Shown in pieces: positions 1 through 5,709 of a stretch of DNA of 6,126 bases. The translations under genes were made by a program, and so were the position numbers. How positions within the stretch are numbered: the first letter of the stretch is position 1; every line of letters begins with the position of its first letter. Source of the stretch: Labilithrix luteola (lineage in GTDB: Bacteria; Myxococcota_A; Polyangia; Polyangiales; Polyangiaceae); assembly GCA_026225435.1 (NCBI GenBank), contig JAMFST010000436.1, forward strand, positions 1 through 6,126, read 5' to 3'. The notes beneath the pieces were generated by a model. That model saw only the letters and a program-made list of their open reading frames with translations. It did not search any database and had not been told where the DNA came from.

Positions 1-73
1 CAGCTGCGGCAACTTGATCGACCGGTTCCAGACGTCGTCGGCATGCTCCAAGAGCACGCTCTGCCACCAATGA
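1..73 (+). CDS. 3' end of an unidentified protein (partial)
   Basis: The frame beginning at base 2 is open to a TGA at 71-73. It gives 23 C-terminal residues, SCGNLIDRFQTSSACSKSTL followed by CHQ. Of its 23 codons, 21 end in G or C, whereas the competing frame 1 (stop 76-78) has a much weaker third-position bias, so I prefer this frame. Three cysteines in so short a tail would suit an exported, disulfide-bonded protein, but the fragment is too short to assign a family. Two hairpins follow the stop. The gene converges with the small minus-strand gene at 145-336. Confidence 0.4.
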   Translation, partial: SCGNLIDRFQTSSACSKSTLCHQ

Positions 74-90
74 GGTGACGCCGGCTGGCA

Positions 91-146
91 GGCCTCGGAT
101 TCCGAGGTCGCTCCTACCGATGAGCGCGAGTGTCGCGTCGACGCTC
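91..146 (+). terminator. Two consecutive hairpins between convergent genes, possible terminator
   Basis: The first hairpin has arms 91-98 and 102-109 (core CCTCGG / CCGAGG, loop ATT, plus one G-U pair and one outer G-C pair). The second has arms 128-135 and 139-146 (GAGTGTCG / CGACGCTC, one U-G wobble, loop CGT). The wobble pairs form only in plus-strand RNA, which points to termination of the upstream plus-strand gene ending at 73. Neither hairpin is followed by a U tract, so this is not a classical intrinsic terminator. The second hairpin overlaps the stop codon of the minus-strand gene. Confidence 0.35.
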
Positions 147-336
147 ACCGGGGCTCGGCGAGCCAGGCCGACAGGCGCTCGTTGATCTCGTCTTCGGACG
201 CGGAGAGATCCTCGGCGCGGAGCCGGGCTCGCTTCATGGCAATGCCGAGGTCCGCCATGGCCAAGGCCTGCCGACCGCGTTCCTCCTCCGACGTGCTCCG
301 CGCCCGCTCGATGTCGTCCTGCCGCAACGGATCCAT
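145..336 (-). CDS. Small charged helical protein, conserved hypothetical
   Basis: This 63-residue protein begins MDPLRQDDIERARSTSEEER and ends LSAWLAEPR. It is rich in Arg, Glu and Ala and should be almost entirely helical, with no signal peptide or membrane segment. Codons keep strong G/C third positions through to the stop, which supports real coding. From memory, the pattern (a short DIERAR-like start, EE-x-R-QAL, a central LGIAMKRARLR helix, then SEDEINERLSAWL) resembles small proteins of actinobacteria and delta-proteobacteria, some of which lie beside nucleotidyltransferase-like genes as candidate antitoxins. No such partner is visible here: one side is the convergent gene end, the other is TetR debris. 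The ATG at 336-334 is the first good start, though no strong ribosome binding site precedes it. Function is unknown. Confidence 0.6.
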   Translation of the reverse strand: MDPLRQDDIERARSTSEEERGRQALAMADLGIAMKRARLRAEDLSASEDEINERLSAWLAEPR

Positions 337-425
337 GTTGCGTAGGCTACCGCCGCCAAGGGGGCGGAGGCGAATGGTCCATCTACCTGGCGGACCCCGT
401 TCGCCGCTCTCCGCACCGTCGGAGG

Positions 426-700
426 GAACCCGGCCAGCTGCTCGAGGTCGTGCCCCTTCGACAACTCCCCCGCCTTCACCGCCGCCTTCAGGCAGTAGAG
501 GACCGACGCCGTACAGCTCGATGATCTCGAGCCCGAAGGCCTCCTTCGAGGCGAAATGATTGCTGAACGAGCCTTGCGGCACGCCCGCCGATGTCCCGGA
601 CGCTGGCCGCCCCGAGGCCGTGCTCGTGCACCACCTGGAGCCCATGCGTGAGGAGCTTGTCGCGATTGGACGGCCTGGCCACGGTGGGCAATGTGAGCAT
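426..700 (-). pseudogene. TetR-family regulator, decayed remnant
   Basis: Three pieces of one TetR/AcrR-type regulator lie in order but in different frames. Bases 700-590 encode 37 residues with the start of the DNA-binding domain (RDKLLTHGLQVVHEHGL, then ASVRDI). Bases 588-511 encode the recognition helix region (AGVPQGSFSNHFASKEAF, then GLEIIELY). Bases 509-426 encode a piece typical of the ligand-domain end (ASVLYCLKAAVKAGELSKG, then HDLEQLAGF). Between the first two pieces only one base remains where TetR proteins usually have about three residues, so the HTH is frameshifted. Between the second and third, most of the ligand-binding domain is missing. The pieces total about 91 residues, against roughly 190-200 for an intact member, and nothing recognisable follows LAGF. 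It cannot make a working regulator. It lies divergent to the kinase gene at 826. Confidence 0.8.
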
Positions 701-753
701 ATCGGCGCGGGTGACAAGTGTGCGGAAGATGAAGAAACGCGCGGGAACGGCTT

Positions 754-768
754 GCGGAACCGGTCCGC
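754..768. promoter_or_regulatory. Short inverted repeat in the divergent TetR-remnant/kinase interval
   Basis: GCGGA-ACCGG-TCCGC has two perfect 5-base arms around a 5-base spacer. It lies in the 125 bases between the former TetR start (700, minus) and the kinase GTG (826, plus), where a TetR operator would be expected. A similar decamer (GCGGGAACGG, 741-750) sits just before it. Arms of five bases arise easily by chance in GC-rich DNA, so this is only a candidate. I see no clear -35/-10 pair in the interval. Confidence 0.2.
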
Positions 769-825
769 TGGCTCGATCCTTCTCCGTCACACTCTGCCAA
801 GTTCCATCGCCCGAGAGCCCGCCTC

Positions 826-2559
826 GTGAAGACCTGCCCCCGTTGCCGCATGCGGTACCCCAACGAGGGGGTCGTCTGCTTTCTCGATGAGGCCGAGCTG
901 GTGCCGGTGGTCGACGACCGCCTCGGCACCCTCATCGGCGGTCGCTACGTGCTCGAAGAGGTGATCGGCGAAGGGGGCATGGCGGTGGTCTACCGGGCGC
1001 GCGGCACGCTCGATCGCACCGTGGCCATCAAGGTGCTGCGGCCGGTGTTCGCCAGCTCCGCCAACGTGATGGAGCGCTTCAAGCGCGAGGCGCGCAACGC
1101 CCGCCGTCTCAGCCACCCGAACATCATCGAGGTGCTCGAGGACGGCGAGACGTCCGACGGCTCCTGGTACATGGCGATGGAGCTGCTCGAGGGGCGCTCG
1201 CTCGGCGAGATCGTGGCCCCCGGCGCGATGGATCTCACGCGCGCGATGCCCATCATGATCCAGATCGCCCGCGGCGTCGCGCGCGCCCACGATCTCGAGG
1301 TGGTGCACCGGGATCTGAAGCCCGACAACATCTTCATCCTGCGAAAAGACGACGGCACCGACATGGTGAAGCTGCTCGACTTCGGGATCTCGCGGTCCAA
1401 GGTCGACGCGCGGCTGACCAGCAAGGGGGACGTGTTCGGCACGCCCGAGTACATGGCGCCGGAGCAGATCAACGGCGGCGAGACCGGGCCGTTCACCGAC
1501 CTGTACGCGCTCGGGATCGTCTTCTTCGAGATGGTCACCGGCAAGGTGCCCTTCACCGCCAAGGACCCGGCGTCGCTCTTCGCCAAGCACCTGCAGATGG
1601 CCCCGCCGGATCCCACCCACTACAACTCGCGCATCCCCCGCGGGCTCGCGGTGCTGATCCACGAGCTGCTGGAGAAGGATCCGGCCAAGCGACCGGTCGA
1701 CGCGCACCGGGTGCATCAGGCGCTGCTCGATCTGGCGAACGCGCGCGAGCTGCCGGTGCCGCTGGGAGCGGAGCGCGAGGCGCAGAGCCTGCGCACCGGG
1801 CAGCAGGTGGGGTTGTCGCTGCGCGAAGGCGATCCCTGGCCGGGGCGCGCGCGGGCGCTGGCGGCGCTGGTGTACGCGGCCTTCTCCGGGCAGCCTCCGG
1901 CCGACATCGCCCAGTGGACGCGCGAGGTGGAGCAGACTGCCGAGGAGGCGGGGCGCATGCGGCTGGCCAGCGTCGCCATGCAGCACGCGCTCGAGGAGGT
2001 GGACAGCAAGAGCCGCGAGACCCGGCAGCGGCTCGGCTTCGCGGTGGACGCGCTCGGCGCCGACGTCTCGCGCGCGCGTGACGAGGTGCGTGTCTCCAAG
2101 ACGCTCATCGAGATCACCCACGCCCGCTGCCAGGAGCTGGCGCAGCGCTTCGCCGAGGCGCACAAGGAGATCACCTTCTGGGAAGGGCGCGCCGGCTTCC
2201 AGGAGCCGCACGCCGATCTCGCGCTCGCCTACCGCGCCGCGGCCGACGTGCTCGACACCTGGAAGCAAGCGCGCGAGGAGGAGGACGCCGCCCACAAGCA
2301 GGTGGAAGCGCACGAGCGCGCCCGCGTGGACCTCGAGTTCCAGCTGCGCGAGCTGCGCAACGCGCTGGCCCTGCGCGAGGACGAAGCGGCGCGCCAGCGG
2401 TCGCACCACGAGGAGCAGATCGCCGAGCAGGGGCGCAAGATCGCCGAGCTCGACGACCGGCTGGTGGCGGTGACCGGCCGCGTGTGCACTCCGCTGCGTG
2501 GGCGTCCCGGGCTCGACAACCTGTTTCGCGATCTCGAAGGCGCCAGCCAGAGCAGCTGA
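826..2559 (+). CDS. Serine/threonine protein kinase with zinc-ribbon-like N-terminus and coiled-coil C-terminus
   Basis: This 577-residue Hanks-type kinase transfers phosphate from ATP to Ser/Thr of unknown targets. Residues 4-18 carry CPRC and a later Cys (C4, C7, C18), a zinc-ribbon-like motif without an obvious fourth Cys. The kinase domain (about 41-301) has every hallmark: Gly loop GEGGMA 48-53, Lys69 in VAIK, helix-C Glu88, HRDLKPDN 161-168, DFG 185-187, GTPEYMAPE 205-213 and Asp225. It should be active. Residues from about 365 to 545 are rich in Glu, Arg and Ala with heptad-like spacing and are probably a coiled coil. No membrane segment or PASTA repeat is present, so it is probably cytoplasmic. 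The start is GTG; it places the CPRC motif right at the N-terminus, as is usual for such kinases, although only a weak GAGAG precedes it. Decayed genes lie on both sides. Confidence 0.95.
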   Translation: MKTCPRCRMRYPNEGVVCFLDEAELVPVVDDRLGTLIGGRYVLEEVIGEGGMAVVYRARGTLDRTVAIKVLRPVFASSANVMERFKREARNARRLSHPNIIEVLEDGETSDGSWYMAMELLEGRSLGEIVAPGAMDLTRAMPIMIQIARGVARAHDLEVVHRDLKPDNIFILRKDDGTDMVKLLDFGISRSKVDARLTSKGDVFGTPEYMAPEQINGGETGPFTDLYALGIVFFEMVTGKVPFTAKDPASLFAKHLQMAPPDPTHYNSRIPRGLAVLIHELLEKDPAKRPVDAHRVHQALLDLANARELPVPLGAEREAQSLRTGQQVGLSLREGDPWPGRARALAALVYAAFSGQPPADIAQWTREVEQTAEEAGRMRLASVAMQHALEEVDSKSRETRQRLGFAVDALGADVSRARDEVRVSKTLIEITHARCQELAQRFAEAHKEITFWEGRAGFQEPHADLALAYRAAADVLDTWKQAREEEDAAHKQVEAHERARVDLEFQLRELRNALALREDEAARQRSHHEEQIAEQGRKIAELDDRLVAVTGRVCTPLRGRPGLDNLFRDLEGASQSS

Positions 2560-2878
2560 CTCTGATCTCGCACCCGGCCTGGCACAGGGTGGCATGGTTC
2601 GTCCTCCAGGCGCCCGCCGCCTTTCCGCCGCGCCGATGGCATCTTCAGCATCGCCAAGACGGCGACCGCCAGCGACTGACCGCTCGCCGATGTCGACAGC
2701 AGCCAGATCCTCGTCATGGCGAGGGAAAGCGGCTCCATCCGCTGACCCTCGAGCGCGCCAAGCCGGCGGTCCCCTTCGGGGAGCGCTACCGCATCATCCA
2801 CAGCTGATCGCGGCGAGAACGGCGGTCCGGGTGGATGAAGTTTTCTGCGCGCCGCAGGATTTGAGTATTCTGCCGCGC
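2560..2878 (+). other. Intergenic stretch between the first kinase and the lipoprotein gene
   Basis: Apart from the glgC scrap and the hairpin at 2846-2879, I find no supported gene here. Bases 2560-2706 have short open frames without family features. One of them, ending at a TGA at 2677-2679 with ADGIFSIAKTATASD, looks mildly protein-like and could be another scrap, but I cannot name it. No convincing terminator with a U tract follows the kinase stop, and no clear promoter pair is visible before 2879. Confidence 0.5.
2707..2807 (+). pseudogene. glgC: glgC 5' fragment (glucose-1-phosphate adenylyltransferase remnant)
   Basis: Bases 2718-2798 encode 27 residues, GEGKRLHPLTLERAKPAVPF followed by GERYRII. 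This matches the N-terminal nucleotide-binding block of bacterial ADP-glucose pyrophosphorylases (GG-x-G-x-RL-x-PLT-x-x-RAKPAVPFG-x-x-YRIID). Just upstream, in another frame, ILVMA (2707-2720) looks like the segment before that block. Adding about seven bases here would restore the usual MAGGEG, so the join is probably a small deletion. After YRII the similarity stops abruptly: the next codons are CAC, AGC and a TGA at 2805-2807, where GlgC continues with DFVLSN. The catalytic and regulatory remainder is absent. I call it a truncated, non-functional scrap. Its well-preserved residues suggest recent loss or a recent copying event. Confidence 0.8.
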
Positions 2879-2879
2879 A
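2846..2879 (+). promoter_or_regulatory. Hairpin abutting the lipoprotein start codon
   Basis: TGCGCG (2846-2851) pairs with CGCGCA (2874-2879) and GCAG (2854-2857) pairs with CTGC (2870-2873). A CC bulge separates the two stems on the 5' side, and the loop is 12 bases (2858-2869). The right arm ends on the A of the ATG at 2879-2881. The only ribosome-binding-like AGGA (2856-2859) is partly inside the stem and 19 bases from the ATG, so folding could influence initiation. Confidence 0.3.
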
Positions 2880-4702
2880 TGGTCGAGTTTGGTCGTTCCC
2901 TCGAGCGGCGCGCTCGGGGCCCCCGTATCGCCATCGCTGCTGCCGCGATGGGGATGATCCTGGTTGCCTCGAGCACGGCGTGTTCGCTCGTCCTTCGACC
3001 GAGCGCGTCGCAGTGCTCCACGGATGGCGACTGCACCGCCGCAGGCTTCACCGGGACCGTGTGCAGCGCACAGAACGTCTGCGTCGCGAACGCGGCCTAT
3101 TGCTCGACGAACAAGGAGTGCAACGATCGCTCACCGACCCAGCCGTCGATCTGCCGCAAGAGCGACAACACCTGCCAGCAGCTCTTCACCGCCGACGGTG
3201 CCTGCTACCGTTTCATCAGCGGCTACGCCGAGGGTGACGTCACCCCGCTCAACGACGACAACGTGGTCGTCTTCGGCGAGATGAGCATCACGACCGGCTC
3301 GAGCCCGCTCGTGCAGGGGCAGGGGCTGCAGGCGGAGCTCTCGGTGGAGCTCGTCGTCGACGAGCTGAAGAACGAGCTGCAAGGGCTGCCCACGTCGCCG
3401 AGCGGGCCCATCCGGCCCGTCGTCTTCGTCGCGTGCTCGGACCAGACCGACAACGGCAAGGATCCGCTGGTGACGGCGCGCCATCTCGTGGAGGACCTGC
3501 AGGTTCCCGCGATCATCGGCCCGTTCACCAGCAATGACGGCCTCACGGTCGCCCAGTCGCCGGAGGTCCTCCCGAAGGGCGTCGTCGAGCTCCTGCCTGT
3601 CGCCGCCACCGGCCTCCTCGATAAGATCCCGGACCGGCACCTCCTCCTTCGCTACGCGATCGACGACAACTGGATCGACACCTACCAGGCGCTCATCACG
3701 ACGTACCTCGAGCCGTGGGTGCGCCAGCAGCAGGCGCTCGCGCCGAGCGCCGGGGTGAAAATCGCCGTCATGAACCCCAACGATCCCATCAGCCTCCTCA
3801 CGTCGAGCGAGGTGTTCCAGCGCCTGCAGTGGAACGGCGGCCAGTCGGTCCAGGCGAACCTGGCGGCCGGCAACTACAGCGAGGTCGGCACGGGCTCCTC
3901 CCCGACCGACACCGCCGGCCGCGCGAACGGCGTGGCGGAGATGGTCCAGTACGCGCCCCACATCATCATCGTGCTCGGGCTCGCCGACCAGGAGCTGCTC
4001 ATCCCGCAGATCGAGGCGGCGTGGACGAACGCCGCGTACCGTCCGTATTACATCCTGTCGAACCCGGGGATCGCGACGGTCACCCAGGCCGCGGCGGCGC
4101 CTCTCGTCGGGAGCCCGACCAACGAGTCGCTGCGCCAGCGCGTCCTCGGGACGACGCCGTCGCTCCCCGCTGCGAGCCCGGTGCTCCCGAAGTACTTCAT
4201 CGATTACGACACCCTCTTCGCGGCGAAGAACCTCCCGCCGTCGGCCGTCACCGGTGCGTACTCCGACGCGGCCTACACGCTGCTGCTCGCCAGCATGTCC
4301 CTGACGACGGCGCAGCCTGCCAGCCAGGCCCTCGGCGCGGAGGCGCTCGCGCAGGCGCTGAAGACGCGCACCCAGCCGATCGCACCCAGCACCTCGATGG
4401 ACATCGTCTCGCACCCGTCGCTCTTCCAGGACGCGCTCCACTTGCTGCGCGCCGGGCAGAACATCGACTACAGCGGAATCTCGGGCCCGTGCGACTTCGA
4501 CTCGGTCGGCAACGCGTGGTCTCCCGAGCAGGTCTACTGCGTGAATCCCAACGCCGCGGCGCTCCCCACGCGCGAGCTCCAGACCGGCTTCTTCGTCGAC
4601 GCGCCGTCGACCTTCACCAACTGCTCGGGATGCAACGGCGGTATCGGAGAAGGTCAGCTCGACAAGACCGCGTGCGGCTTCAGCTCGAGCCTCACGCCGT
4701 GA
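2879..4702 (+). CDS. Cys-rich lipoprotein with branched-chain amino acid-type substrate-binding fold
   Basis: This is a 607-residue predicted secreted protein. An Arg-rich N-terminus is followed by a hydrophobic stretch (about 17-34) and Cys35 in SSTAC, a probable but atypical lipobox (Ser at -3). Residues 46-99 hold two tandem Cys-rich units (C46, C52, C62, C68 and C75, C81, C92, C99). Residues from about 125 to 560 resemble type I periplasmic binding proteins of the LivK/Peripla_BP_6 group: VVFVACSDQTDNG (181-193), PAIIGPFTSND (210-220), YAPHIIIVLG (358-367), YSDAAYTLLLA (461-471) and the late SGPCDFDSVGNAW (535-547). The ligand is unknown. No permease or ATPase gene lies nearby; it is followed 11 bases later by a TPR protein and then a kinase. 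The ATG lacks a well-placed ribosome binding site; an in-frame TTG (2861) and GTG (2831) are less likely starts. Confidence 0.85.
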   Translation: MVEFGRSLERRARGPRIAIAAAAMGMILVASSTACSLVLRPSASQCSTDGDCTAAGFTGTVCSAQNVCVANAAYCSTNKECNDRSPTQPSICRKSDNTCQQLFTADGACYRFISGYAEGDVTPLNDDNVVVFGEMSITTGSSPLVQGQGLQAELSVELVVDELKNELQGLPTSPSGPIRPVVFVACSDQTDNGKDPLVTARHLVEDLQVPAIIGPFTSNDGLTVAQSPEVLPKGVVELLPVAATGLLDKIPDRHLLLRYAIDDNWIDTYQALITTYLEPWVRQQQALAPSAGVKIAVMNPNDPISLLTSSEVFQRLQWNGGQSVQANLAAGNYSEVGTGSSPTDTAGRANGVAEMVQYAPHIIIVLGLADQELLIPQIEAAWTNAAYRPYYILSNPGIATVTQAAAAPLVGSPTNESLRQRVLGTTPSLPAASPVLPKYFIDYDTLFAAKNLPPSAVTGAYSDAAYTLLLASMSLTTAQPASQALGAEALAQALKTRTQPIAPSTSMDIVSHPSLFQDALHLLRAGQNIDYSGISGPCDFDSVGNAWSPEQVYCVNPNAAALPTRELQTGFFVDAPSTFTNCSGCNGGIGEGQLDKTACGFSSSLTP

Positions 4703-4706
4703 GGAG
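4701..4706 (+). promoter_or_regulatory. Ribosome binding site of the TPR gene
   Basis: GAGGAG overlaps the TGA (4700-4702) of the lipoprotein gene and stands seven bases before the ATG at 4714. It fixes that start over the in-frame ATG at 4732 and suggests translational coupling. Confidence 0.75.
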
Positions 4707-4713
4707 CCCTGCC

Positions 4714-5709
4714 ATGCGAGACCGTTCGACGATGACGACGACGACCACCGGCACCAGGACAGCGGCAACTCCGCTCGCGGCGGCCTTGCTCCTCGCTCTC
4801 CTGGCGGGAGCCGGCCAGGCGCATGCCCAGGCGGCGCCCCCCCCGGCCAAGGGCGCTCCCACCACGCCTCCCGGCTCGGACCGCGTCGAGCAGGCGCGCA
4901 TCCACTACGAGCGTGGTCTGCGCGCCTACGACGAGAACACCTTCGAGACCGCGCGCATCGAGTTCGAGCGAGCCTACGAGCTCGCGCCGAGCTACCGCAT
5001 CCTCTACAACCTGGGGAACGTCTCGGCACAGACGGCGGACTTCGTCGGCGCCATCGGCAGGTTCACCGAGTACCTGGCCCAGGGAGGATCATCCTTGAGC
5101 GAGGATCGTCGCGGGGAGGTGTCGCGCGAGATCAACATGCTCAAGGCGAAGATCGGGCGCGTCGAGGTGGTGGCCCCCGCCGGCGCGACGATCTTGCTCG
5201 ACGACGCAGCGGTCGGCAAGGCCCCGCTCGACAAGCCGCTCGAGGTGAACCCCGGACGCCGGCGCATCGGCGCGTCGCTGCAATCCCGCGTCCCCGCCGT
5301 CAAGATCATCGACGTCGCGAGCGGCGACTTCGCGCACGTCACGCTGGACCTCACCGAGGTGTCCTCCGACGGCGAGAAACGCGCCGGCGGCGGCTTGCCG
5401 AAGACGGTCTGGCTCGCCTGGGGTGGCACCGCGGTGCTGGCGGCGGGAGCCGGAGCCTTCGGGATCGTGGCGTTGAAGGCGTCGTCCTCGCTCGACTCGG
5501 AGAAGAAGCAGCCGAACGCCGACCCTTCGTCCCTGTCGAGCGACGTCACCCACATCCACGCCTACTCGATCACCGCGGACGCGCTGACGCTCGGCGCCGT
5601 GGCGATGGGCGCCTTTTCGCTCTATCTTACGCTGAAGGCAAGCAAGGACGAGGGGGCGCCAGCAGTCATGTTCACACCAGGCGGCGTCAGCTTTGCGGGC
5701 AAGTTTTGA
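4714..5709 (+). CDS. TPR and PEGA-like envelope protein with two C-terminal hydrophobic segments
   Basis: This is a 331-residue protein. A signal-like N-terminus has a hydrophobic core at about 20-33 and a possible cleavage site after AHA (36-38); Ala/Pro-rich sequence follows. Residues 58-125 form TPR-type helix pairs (ARIHYERGLRAYDENTFETA, FERAYELAPSYRILYNLGN). Residues 149-186 resemble a PEGA domain (VEVVAPAGATILLDDAAVG, then LEVNPGRRRI). Two hydrophobic segments follow, about 232-254 and 288-307, and the chain ends SFAGKF. From general knowledge, such TPR/PEGA proteins are frequent in myxobacteria and often stand next to Ser/Thr kinase genes; a scaffold or envelope-associated signalling role is inference. 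The upstream lipoprotein stop is 11 bases away, and the downstream kinase start overlaps this stop codon, so the three are probably one transcript. Confidence 0.85.
   Translation: MRDRSTMTTTTTGTRTAATPLAAALLLALLAGAGQAHAQAAPPPAKGAPTTPPGSDRVEQARIHYERGLRAYDENTFETARIEFERAYELAPSYRILYNLGNVSAQTADFVGAIGRFTEYLAQGGSSLSEDRRGEVSREINMLKAKIGRVEVVAPAGATILLDDAAVGKAPLDKPLEVNPGRRRIGASLQSRVPAVKIIDVASGDFAHVTLDLTEVSSDGEKRAGGGLPKTVWLAWGGTAVLAAGAGAFGIVALKASSSLDSEKKQPNADPSSLSSDVTHIHAYSITADALTLGAVAMGAFSLYLTLKASKDEGAPAVMFTPGGVSFAGKF

Noticed and set aside
2580..2594. Sigma-54-like promoter (TGGCAC then GGCA)
   Set aside because: The GG and GC doublets are nine bases apart instead of the required ten, and the site is nearly 300 bases from the next start codon.
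787..2595. 602-codon open frame antisense to the first kinase
   Set aside because: It mirrors the kinase gene; long antisense frames are expected in very GC-rich coding DNA, and its translation is Arg/Leu/His/Gly-rich with no domain.
2770..2784. Hairpin TCCCC-TTC-GGGGA
   Set aside because: It is explained by the coding of the conserved VPFGE residues in the glgC scrap and has no U tract.
2866..2871. TATTCT as a -10 box before the lipoprotein gene
   Set aside because: No matching -35 element at suitable spacing, and it lies only a few bases before the ATG inside a hairpin.
2498..2878. Upstream extension of the lipoprotein frame by 127 codons
   Set aside because: It would run through the kinase end and the glgC scrap and bury the signal peptide; the ATG at 2879 puts the Arg-rich segment and hydrophobic core at the N-terminus.
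3715..4713. Upstream extension of the TPR protein frame
   Set aside because: It overlaps the lipoprotein gene in another frame; GAGGAG at 4701 and the signal-like sequence fix the start at 4714.
3131..5029. 632-codon open frame antisense to the lipoprotein and TPR genes
   Set aside because: It is Arg-rich, low-complexity and without motifs, while the plus strand carries recognisable protein families over the same bases.
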